Made by a program: the position numbers and the translations under genes. Positions 1-5,350 of a stretch of 6,034 nt of DNA are shown piece after piece. The stretch is from positions 1-6,034 of the forward strand of contig CAAECP010000070.1 of NCBI GenBank assembly GCA_900754385.1. The letters are read 5' to 3'. The notes under the pieces were generated by a model. It saw only the letters and a list, made by a program, of their open reading frames with translations. It was not told where the DNA came from and searched no databases. Numbering within the stretch: the first letter of the stretch is position 1; each line of letters opens with the position of its first letter. The DNA is from an uncultured Collinsella sp. (GTDB lineage: Bacteria; Actinomycetota; Coriobacteriia; Coriobacteriales; Coriobacteriaceae).

Positions 1-629
1 TCGTCAAAGTTGTAGTACGGCTCGTAGGGAGTCTTTTCGGCGGGGTCGGTGGCCTCGACGACGATATCGGCGGTGTTTTGCGTAAAAGCGCGCAGGTCGG
101 CGACGTTCTCCGGGTCCTCGGCTACCGTCTCGGCCACGATGTCGGCGGCGCCGGCGAGCGCCTTCTCGGGCGTGTCGAAGCCGGCTTCCTCGTTGACGTA
201 TGCCGCGGCGGCGTCGAGCGCGCTGCCTTTGGCGGAGGCCTGCATGATGATCATGTTGGCAAGCGGCTCCAGGCCTGCCTCGCGGGCCTTCTGTGCGCGG
301 GTCATGCGCTTTTTGCGGTAGGGCTTGTAGAGGTCCTCGACACGCTGGAGCTGCGTGGCCTCGCGAATCTGCTGCTCGAGCTCGGGCGTGAGCTTGCCCT
401 GGGCGTCGATGAGCAGAATGACGTCCTCTTTGCGCTGTTCAAGATTGCGCAGGTAGGACAGGCGCTCGTCGAGTGCGCGCAGGGCGACGTCGTCCATTCC
501 GCCTGTGGCTTCCTTACGGTAGCGCGAAATAAAGGGGATGGTGTTGCCCTCGTCGATGAGCTTGACGGCCGCCTCGATGTTGGCGGCCTTAAGGTTGAGC
601 TCGCGGGCGAGCTGGGCGATAAGATCCAT
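1..629 (-). CDS. tex: Transcription accessory protein Tex, N-terminal part (cut by the window edge)
   Basis: Tex is a conserved cytoplasmic nucleic-acid-binding protein linked to transcription and RNA metabolism. Reading the minus strand from ATG at 629 gives 209 uninterrupted codons to the left edge. The translation begins MDLIAQLARELNLK and has the Tex N-terminal signature: IDEGNTIPFISRYRKEATGG at residues 25-44, ERLSYLRNLEQRK at 55-67, GKLTPEL at 78-84 and DLYKPYRKKRMTRAQKAREA at 99-118. Full Tex proteins are usually about 700-800 residues, so the RNase H-like (YqgF), helix-hairpin-helix and S1 domains lie outside the window. The start is supported by AAGGAG (634-639 on the complement), four bases before ATG. 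The gene has the same orientation as the oxidoreductase cluster but is separated from it by a strong terminator, so it is probably its own transcription unit. The family call is from recognition of these motifs, and I am very sure of it. Confidence 0.95.
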   Translation of the reverse strand, partial: MDLIAQLARELNLKAANIEAAVKLIDEGNTIPFISRYRKEATGGMDDVALRALDERLSYLRNLEQRKEDVILLIDAQGKLTPELEQQIREATQLQRVEDLYKPYRKKRMTRAQKAREAGLEPLANMIIMQASAKGSALDAAAAYVNEEAGFDTPEKALAGAADIVAETVAEDPENVADLRAFTQNTADIVVEATDPAEKTPYEPYYNFD

Positions 630-673
630 GGGACTCCTTGCGTTTAAGGTGCGTTTGCAGCACAGGGCTACCA

Positions 674-682
674 AGGATACCA
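674..682 (-). promoter_or_regulatory. Candidate extended -10 promoter for tex
   Basis: On the complement, TGGTATCCT reads as an extended -10 (TG, one base, then TATCCT, which matches TATAAT at four of six positions). It would start transcription near 667 and give a leader of about 40 bases before the tex ATG at 629. No good -35 hexamer lies 17 bases upstream (AAACAG). It is the best candidate I see between the terminator at 770 and tex, but it is weak. Confidence 0.25.
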
Positions 683-769
683 CCCGTTTCAAAAGACTGT
701 TTCATGGCGAACGAATCAAGCTGAGGCGCAAAATAGCCCCCCGCTCCAGAAATCATCGCCAGAGGAGTC

Positions 770-805
770 AAAAAAGCCCCGCGGGCAGGAGGCTGCTCGC
801 GGGGC
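770..805 (-). terminator. Rho-independent terminator of the SDR-MFS-Gfo/Idh operon
   Basis: Arms 776-788 and 793-805 form a 13-position stem (outer eight pairs GCCCCGCG/CGCGGGGC, then one C-A mismatch, then four pairs) around a 4-base loop. On the minus strand the stem is followed directly by six T residues (complement of 770-775). It lies 73 bases after the oxidoreductase stop codon at 879-881. On the plus strand there is no U-run after the stem, so it acts in the minus direction only. Confidence 0.9.
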
Positions 806-878
806 AAAGAAGAGGGGCATATTTGTGGCGGACCGAGGGGTTCGGCATGGGGTTTCTGCCGCGGCCGCTCTTAAGGCA

Positions 879-1919
879 TTACAGCTCGACGAGCTGGCCG
901 GTCTCGGCGGCCTCCTTGATGGCGTTGAGAAGCGTGAGCGTCTTGACGTTATCGGCGGGGGTCACGACGGGCTCGACCTCGCGGCGGACAACCTTCACAA
1001 AGTGCTTGAGCTGCATCTTGTGTGGCAGTGCCGGGTCGACAGCCGGAATCTCCATCTGCAGCGGCTTGTGCCAGTTGGAGGCGCCGTCGTAGGAGAACTG
1101 GTGCAGGCGGGGCAGCGACAGGGCGCCCTTAGTGCCGCCGATAAAGTAGGCGTCGGCGTCGAAGGGGCGGTACTGCGGATCCTCGCGAGCGGTTGCCTCC
1201 CAGTTCCAGGGGCTGGCGGTGGCGTCGGAGATGGTCATGCTTGCGAGCGCGCCATCGGCAAAACGGACGTTGACCACGGCGGAGTCCTCGGTCTCAAAAC
1301 CGCGGGCGGCGCTGGACTGCATACCCTGGACGGCAACGGGCTCGCCCAGCAGGTAGCGGAGCAGGTCGACGTCGTGAACCAGGTTGACCAGGATCGGGCC
1401 GGCACCCTTCTTGCGGCGCCACTCGACATCGAAATACTCATCGTTCTTATAGATCATGTAGTGAAAGCTCGACACGGTGAGCTTGCCCAGCTCGCCGGAC
1501 TCGATGATCTCCTTGGCCTTGTTGACGAAGGGGTTGTGGCGACGGTGCTGACCCACGAGCACGGGCACGCCGGCGGTCTCGGCCTCGGCGGCGAAGGCCT
1601 GGGCATCTTCCAGGTCGTTGGAGATCGGCTTTTCGACCAACGGCACGATGTTGCGCTTCACAGCCTCGCGGGCAACGCCCAGGTGTAGGTCGTTGGGGGT
1701 GGCGATAATGACGGCCTCGGGCTTGACCTCGTCCATCATCTGGGCGGGATCGGTGTAAAACGGCACGCCGGCGGCCTCGGCCGTGGCGCGGGCGCCCTCA
1801 AAGGCGTCGGCGATGGCGACGAGCTCGGCCTCGGGCTCCTCGGTGACAAAGCGGATGTGGTTGCGGCCCATGGCGCCGGCGCCGATAACGGCAATGCGGA
1901 CGGGGTTGAGCTCAGACAT
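879..1919 (-). CDS. Gfo/Idh/MocA-family NAD(P)-dependent oxidoreductase
   Basis: 346-residue cytoplasmic dehydrogenase of the family that includes inositol 2-dehydrogenase and glucose-fructose oxidoreductase, a usual family length. The N-terminal Rossmann domain (about 1-125) carries the dinucleotide loop GAGAMG at 13-18, an acidic residue (D38) at the end of the second strand that favours NAD, ATPNDLH at 73-79 and the EKP motif at 96-98, whose K97 is the family catalytic lysine. The C-terminal domain (about 126-346) has HDVD at 182-185, with H182 at the usual catalytic histidine position. Where inositol dehydrogenase has Asp four residues before this His, this protein has V178, next to N179. 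ATG at 1919 is preceded by AAGGAG (1925-1930) with a five-base spacer. It is the last gene of the cluster, 69 bases after the transporter, followed by an intrinsic terminator. The substrate cannot be read from sequence; a polyol, sugar or hydroxy acid is expected for the family. Confidence 0.88.
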   Translation of the reverse strand: MSELNPVRIAVIGAGAMGRNHIRFVTEEPEAELVAIADAFEGARATAEAAGVPFYTDPAQMMDEVKPEAVIIATPNDLHLGVAREAVKRNIVPLVEKPISNDLEDAQAFAAEAETAGVPVLVGQHRRHNPFVNKAKEIIESGELGKLTVSSFHYMIYKNDEYFDVEWRRKKGAGPILVNLVHDVDLLRYLLGEPVAVQGMQSSAARGFETEDSAVVNVRFADGALASMTISDATASPWNWEATAREDPQYRPFDADAYFIGGTKGALSLPRLHQFSYDGASNWHKPLQMEIPAVDPALPHKMQLKHFVKVVRREVEPVVTPADNVKTLTLLNAIKEAAETGQLVEL

Positions 1920-1949
1920 TTCGACTCCTTAATACTGGTGACCGGTGGA

Positions 1950-1980
1950 ATGCGACAAAGGGACTGTCCCTTTGTCGCAT
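1950..1980. repeat. Perfect 14-bp inverted repeat (3-base loop) between transporter and oxidoreductase genes
   Basis: The left arm ATGCGACAAAGGGA (1950-1963) and right arm TCCCTTTGTCGCAT (1967-1980) are perfect reverse complements around CTG. The hairpin begins eight bases after the transporter stop and ends 30 bases before the oxidoreductase start. On the minus strand it is followed by TTCCACCGG, not a T-run, so it is not a standard intrinsic terminator. Its perfect symmetry and GGGACTGTCCC core suggest a dispersed intergenic element or an mRNA-stabilising or processing hairpin; both are inference. Only this one copy is in the window. Confidence 0.8.
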
Positions 1981-1988
1981 CGGTAAAA

Positions 1989-3245
1989 CTAGGCGGACTT
2001 CTTCTTGCTGTCGGAGACCATCATGTAGACGGTGAGCACGACGGCGATGGCGGCGATCACAATGGCGCCGTAGAAGGACTGCTGGTAGGCGGCGCTGCCG
2101 GCCTCGGCGTGATACAGCACGGCGGTGATGGGCTGGCTGATCCAGGTGGAAGCGGCATAACCCAAAAACATGATGCCGTAGTTGACGCCGATGTTGCTGG
2201 TACCAAAGGCGCCACCGGTGAGCGGCGGGTAGATGACGAGCAGGGCGCCAAAGCTAAAGCCGAGCAGAGCGAGCGCCACAAAGAACATGGCCTGCGTAAA
2301 GCTCATCGACATGATGACGAGTGCGACGATGGTGACGACAAGGCTGATGAGCAGCGACTTATAGGCGCCGAGCTTGTCGATGATCTGGCCAAAGGACAGG
2401 CGGCCAACCAAGTTGGCGCAGGTGTTGACGGAGACCACCACACCGCCGAGGGCGACGGCCGTGGCGCTCGTGGGGTCGGCGAAGAGCTGGACGGCGGCGA
2501 TGGAGGCAACCTTGCCCACGAGCAGGGTGCCGGCGGTAGCGGCAAAGGCGAAGGTGACGATGAGGACCCAGAAGCGCGGGGTCTTGACCATCTCGCCCGG
2601 GGTGAGGTCGCCGAAGGTGCCGGCGTGCGCGCCGCCCTTGGGGGCCTCGAAGCCCTCGGGCAGCCAACCGGCCTCGGGGGCCTTCAGGAACAGGGCGGAG
2701 GCGGCGATCATCACAAAGAAGATGACGCCGAGTGCCTTAAGGGCGCCAAAGATGCCCAGGCTCGGGATGAGCAGCGAGGCGAGCACCGGGGACAGCACGG
2801 CGGGACCGGCGGTCGAAGCGGCCAGGGTGATGCCGGAGGCGAGACCCTTCTTGTCGATGAACCACTTTTGGCCGGTGGTGAGTGCGGGGTTGTAGCCCAG
2901 GCCGTTGCCGATGGCGGCGACGAGCGAGAACCACAGGTAGAACTGCCACGGCTCGGTGACGGTGCCGGACATAAACCAGCCCAGGCCGTAGCACACAGCG
3001 GCGGCGATCACGACGTTGCGCGGGCCGATCTTATCGGAGATGCGGCCGGCGAAGATACCCGTCACGGCCATGATGGTCTGAAAGACCGGGAAAGCCCAGG
3101 TAAGGGCGCTGGACCACTCGGGGTAGACGGCGAGCAGGTTCTTGCTCACGACGGAATACAGCGCGATGGAGCTGATGAAGAACATGGTGACGCACGCGGC
3201 GGAAAGCACGACAGCGCGACCCTTGTTGGAGTTGGTGGAAGCCAT
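1989..3245 (-). CDS. OFA-family (oxalate/formate antiporter-like) major facilitator transporter
   Basis: 418-residue integral membrane protein, strongly hydrophobic with about 12 predicted transmembrane helices, the usual size for major facilitators. The loop between helices 2 and 3 carries the superfamily motif A as GRISDKIGPR at 67-76. The second half repeats it as GRLSFGQIIDKLG at 281-293. The central cytoplasmic loop has PEAGWLPEG (about 190-198) followed by EMVKTPRFW, a combination I associate with the OFA (oxalate/formate antiporter, OxlT-like) family. The tail ends SDSKKKSA. Known relatives move small carboxylates, some by exchange of substrate for product. ATG at 3245 follows AAAGAG (3250-3255) with a four-base spacer. 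The gene sits between two dehydrogenases on the same strand, so it probably imports their substrate or exchanges substrate and product. The family call is good; the specific substrate is unknown. The long open frames on the opposite strand here are composition artefacts. Confidence 0.88.
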   Translation of the reverse strand: MASTNSNKGRAVVLSAACVTMFFISSIALYSVVSKNLLAVYPEWSSALTWAFPVFQTIMAVTGIFAGRISDKIGPRNVVIAAAVCYGLGWFMSGTVTEPWQFYLWFSLVAAIGNGLGYNPALTTGQKWFIDKKGLASGITLAASTAGPAVLSPVLASLLIPSLGIFGALKALGVIFFVMIAASALFLKAPEAGWLPEGFEAPKGGAHAGTFGDLTPGEMVKTPRFWVLIVTFAFAATAGTLLVGKVASIAAVQLFADPTSATAVALGGVVVSVNTCANLVGRLSFGQIIDKLGAYKSLLISLVVTIVALVIMSMSFTQAMFFVALALLGFSFGALLVIYPPLTGGAFGTSNIGVNYGIMFLGYAASTWISQPITAVLYHAEAGSAAYQQSFYGAIVIAAIAVVLTVYMMVSDSKKKSA

Positions 3246-3313
3246 TGGACTCTTTCTAATCGATACGGGGGAGGAGGAGCGGTCGTATCCGCGGGTCTCC
3301 CTGTCAGGTTGGT

Positions 3314-4195
3314 TTACTGGTCAGTCGGCTTGGCGACGCCGGACTCATCGGACCAAAGCTCGACACCCTTGTTCTTGAGGTAGCTGTCGGCATAGGCGCG
3401 ACGGCCGCCGGGCTTGGCGGTGAGGTCGCCCATCATGTTGGAGAAGCCGCCATCGACCTTGATGGCGTCGCCGGTGGTAAAGTCCGAGCGCTTGGACGCC
3501 AGGAACATGACGGCGTTGGCGATATCGCTGACCTCGCCGATGCGACGCGTGGCGATCAGACGGCTGCGGCTCTTCTCGACCTCGGGGTCGGCGTAGAAGT
3601 TGGCCGACATCGGGGTCTTAACGAAGCAGGGCTCGACGCAGTTGGAGCGCACGCCGTAGGGGCCCCACTCGGCAGCCAGCATCTTGGACATCATGTTGAC
3701 GCCCGCCTTGGTGGAGCTGTACACGCCCGAGAACGTCTCGGGGGAGTGGCTGGCAACGGTCGAGATGTGCACCAGGCGACCCTGGCCGGCCTTGATCATC
3801 TCGCGACCAAAGCGCTGCGAGGTGATGAAGTAACCGGTGAGGTTGACGTTGAGCACCTGCTCCCAGTCGCTCAGCGGCAGGTCTTCCATGGCGGCGAAGC
3901 GCAGGATACCGGCGGTGTTGACGAGGACGTCGACGCGACCGAAGTCGGCGATGGTGGCGTCGACGGCGGCCTGAACCTCGGCCTCGTCGGTGGCGTTCAT
4001 CTTGTAACCCTCGGCGTGGATGCCAAACTCGGCAGCGAGGTCGGCGGCAGCAGCCTTGACCTTCTCCTCGTCCAGGTCGAGCAGGAGGACGTTGGCGCCG
4101 TTGCGGGCGAACTCGCGGCAAATCTCGACGCCCATACCGCCGAGCGCGCCAGTCACGGCGCAGACATCGCCCTCGAGCTTAAGCCAATTGCTCAT
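3314..4195 (-). CDS. Classical short-chain dehydrogenase/reductase (SDR) with a C-terminal extension
   Basis: 293-residue NAD(H)-type dehydrogenase. The Rossmann fold shows TGALGGMG at 15-22, D40 after the second strand (favours NAD over NADP), NTAG at 93-96, N118 in NVNLTG and the active-site YSSTK at 159-163 (Y159, K163). Counting back 13 residues from Y159, the usual catalytic Ser position is T146, with S145 just before it. The usual PG motif after the fourth active-site segment reads EPCFVKT (188-194), with Cys in place of Gly. The protein continues about 40 residues beyond the DGGF (248-251) where many classical SDRs end. ATG at 4195 has a moderate AAGGGA seven bases upstream. It is the first gene of the cluster, opposite the LysR regulator. 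It probably oxidises an alcohol or reduces a ketone on a small substrate; which one is unknown. A hydroxysteroid substrate is possible for SDRs in gut bacteria, but nothing here supports it. Confidence 0.9.
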   Translation of the reverse strand: MSNWLKLEGDVCAVTGALGGMGVEICREFARNGANVLLLDLDEEKVKAAAADLAAEFGIHAEGYKMNATDEAEVQAAVDATIADFGRVDVLVNTAGILRFAAMEDLPLSDWEQVLNVNLTGYFITSQRFGREMIKAGQGRLVHISTVASHSPETFSGVYSSTKAGVNMMSKMLAAEWGPYGVRSNCVEPCFVKTPMSANFYADPEVEKSRSRLIATRRIGEVSDIANAVMFLASKRSDFTTGDAIKVDGGFSNMMGDLTAKPGGRRAYADSYLKNKGVELWSDESGVAKPTDQ

Positions 4196-4221
4196 AGGAA
4201 CTTCCCTTCTTGTGCCTCCCG

Positions 4222-4248
4222 GTGGGTCGCTCCCATTAACCGACCCAC
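4222..4248. promoter_or_regulatory. 8-bp inverted repeat in the SDR leader (operator or RNA hairpin)
   Basis: GTGGGTCG (4222-4229) and CGACCCAC (4241-4248) are perfect reverse complements separated by 11 bases. The repeat lies 27-53 bases upstream of the SDR ATG, downstream of the best candidate -10. It could therefore be a repressor-type operator or fold as a stem in the leader RNA. It overlaps a second palindrome, CCACGTGG at 4245-4252. It lacks a symmetric T-N11-A core, so it is not an obvious LysR box. Confidence 0.5.
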
Positions 4249-4264
4249 GTGGTTTTCGCTGGTT

Positions 4265-4293
4265 ATCGTATGCTTTGCATTTGCGCAGGTGAA
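4265..4293 (-). promoter_or_regulatory. Candidate promoter of the SDR operon
   Basis: On the complement, TTCACC (4288-4293, four of six matches to TTGACA) and TACGAT (4265-4270, four of six matches to TATAAT) are spaced by exactly 17 bases. Transcription would start near 4258 and give a leader of roughly 60 bases. Both hexamers are imperfect, consistent with an activator-dependent promoter, but that is inference. Confidence 0.4.
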
Positions 4294-4299
4294 TTGCAT
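4275..4299. promoter_or_regulatory. TTGCAT direct repeats between the divergent promoters (candidate regulator sites)
   Basis: TTGCAT occurs at 4275-4280 and again at 4294-4299, 19 bases apart (close to two helical turns). A related TTGCGC at 4281-4286 and the palindrome TGCGCA at 4282-4287 lie between them. The cluster falls in the spacer and -35 of the candidate SDR promoter and just upstream of the candidate lysR -10, where a divergently encoded LysR protein would be expected to bind. I do not see a clean T-N11-A dyad. Confidence 0.35.
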
Positions 4300-4302
4300 A
4301 TT

Positions 4303-4311
4303 TGTTAGAAT
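4303..4311 (+). promoter_or_regulatory. Candidate extended -10 promoter of the LysR regulator
   Basis: TGTTAGAAT reads as an extended -10: TG, one base, then TAGAAT, which matches TATAAT at five of six positions. The nearest -35-like hexamer is TTGCGC at 4281-4286 with an over-long 19-base spacer, so the extended -10 would carry most of the activity. The start would fall near 4318, giving a leader of about 110 bases before the GTG at 4429. It is back to back with the SDR promoter. Confidence 0.45.
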
Positions 4312-4417
4312 CGCGTTAACCGTAGGTTTATAGCTCGCAAGACGATGTGTCCTTGATTGAGTGTGTGACCTGCGAAAACAACCCCCTGTGGCACCATGTG
4401 GCCATGGGCGCGAAAAC

Positions 4418-4422
4418 GGGAG
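4418..4422 (+). promoter_or_regulatory. Ribosome binding site that sets the LysR start at GTG 4429
   Basis: GGGAG at 4418-4422 lies six bases before GTG at 4429-4431. The upstream in-frame ATG at 4396 has no purine-rich Shine-Dalgarno sequence before it (the preceding bases are CCCCCTGTGGCACC), and starting there would place this site inside the gene. Confidence 0.75.
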
Positions 4423-4428
4423 ATTGAC

Positions 4429-5307
4429 GTGTACGATCGACGACTCGAGGCCATATCGGCCGCCGCGGAGCTGGGAAGCTTCTCGCGTGCGGCGGCAAAA
4501 TTGCGCGTGTCGACCCCGGCGCTCGTCAAGCAGGTGTCGGGCTTCGAGGCCGAGTTTGGCATCACGTTGTTCGAGCGCTCGCATTCTGGTGTTAAGGTGA
4601 CGCCGGCAGGTGCTCTGCTGGTGGACGATGCACGTTCGATCATGCGGCAGTCCGAGGACGCGCTGCGCCGTGCCCGACGCGCGGCGGGCGATGGCGGGGC
4701 CGTGCGTCTGGGCGTGTCGATGATGTGTCCGGGGCGCCAGACGCTGTCGATGTGGACGGGCGTACACGAGCTGGAGCCATCGTTGCGCTTCGAGATCGTG
4801 CCGGTGAGCGACCTCTATGACGAGCGCGAATCCGTCATGCGCAGCCTCGGTCGCGAGGTGGATGTGGTGCAGTCGAGTTTTTCGACCCCGCGCTGGGGTG
4901 ACGTCTGCCAAAAGCTCCGCATCGTTAACGTGCCGTTTTATATCGACGTGCCACGCACGAGCCCGCTGGCGCGCAAGACACGCATTACGGTTGCCGACCT
5001 GGAGGGCATGCGCCTGCGCGTGCTCCGTCACGGCAACGACGCAATGGACAGCCTGCGCATCGACCTTCTGGCCGACGGCGGCGTTGACGTGATCGACGTG
5101 GACAGCTTTGACTTTGCGCTCTTTAACGAGGCAGAGGAAAAGGGTGACGCGGTGCTCACCTGCGGCGCATGGTCGGGGGTGCACCCGGCCTTTGTGGGCG
5201 TGCCGTTCCTGTGCGGGCGAGAGGTGCCGGTCTTTCTGCACTACCCGCTCGAGCCCACCCTCCAAGTCCAAAAATTCGTCAACGCCATGGCACAACTTCT
5301 CAAGTAG
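4429..5307 (+). CDS. LysR-type transcriptional regulator, probable regulator of the divergent operon
   Basis: 292-residue cytoplasmic DNA-binding protein, a typical LysR length. From GTG at 4429 it reads MYDRRLEAISAAAELGSFSR, matching the usual LysR beginning. The winged helix-turn-helix spans about residues 1-61, with GSFSRAAAKLRVSTPALVKQ at 16-35 and GITLFERSHSGVKVTPAG at 44-61 (wing and start of the linker helix). A coiled linker helix follows to about 85, and the rest is the periplasmic-binding-protein-like effector domain. The in-frame ATG at 4396 would add 11 residues (MWPWARKREID) that fall outside the family pattern and lack a ribosome site. Divergent arrangement beside the SDR-transporter-Gfo/Idh cluster, with a 233-base shared region, is the classic layout for a LysR protein controlling its neighbours and itself. 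The effector is probably the pathway substrate or an intermediate, by inference. The stop is TAG at 5305-5307. Confidence 0.92.
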   Translation: MYDRRLEAISAAAELGSFSRAAAKLRVSTPALVKQVSGFEAEFGITLFERSHSGVKVTPAGALLVDDARSIMRQSEDALRRARRAAGDGGAVRLGVSMMCPGRQTLSMWTGVHELEPSLRFEIVPVSDLYDERESVMRSLGREVDVVQSSFSTPRWGDVCQKLRIVNVPFYIDVPRTSPLARKTRITVADLEGMRLRVLRHGNDAMDSLRIDLLADGGVDVIDVDSFDFALFNEAEEKGDAVLTCGAWSGVHPAFVGVPFLCGREVPVFLHYPLEPTLQVQKFVNAMAQLLK

Positions 5308-5350
5308 CCAAAAGAGTCCCGTCCCAAATTAGCTACCCTTTGCTACGGGT

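Noticed and set aside
589..807. A 72-codon minus-strand open frame between the terminator and tex
   Set aside because: It would begin inside the terminator hairpin and overlap the tex start in another frame, with no ribosome site or recognisable features.
825..1688. A 287-codon plus-strand open frame opposite the Gfo/Idh gene
   Set aside because: It is antisense to a well-supported family member, has no recognisable motif, and starts beside the terminator of the minus-strand operon.
3262..3289. Inverted repeat GATACG / CGTATC with a 16-base purine-rich spacer in the gap between SDR and transporter genes
   Set aside because: Only six pairs with a long loop and no T-run after it. Such a short repeat can arise by chance, and it does not look like a terminator.
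1857..3383. A 508-codon open frame on the plus strand opposite the transporter gene
   Set aside because: Its product is an implausible low-complexity run of G, D, H and E, and it lies exactly antisense to a clear 12-helix transporter. Long antisense frames are expected in G+C-rich genes with strong third-position bias.
4192..5295. A 367-codon minus-strand open frame covering lysR and the divergent control region
   Set aside because: It is rich in H and R with no domain signature, runs through the promoters, and lies antisense to an unmistakable LysR gene.
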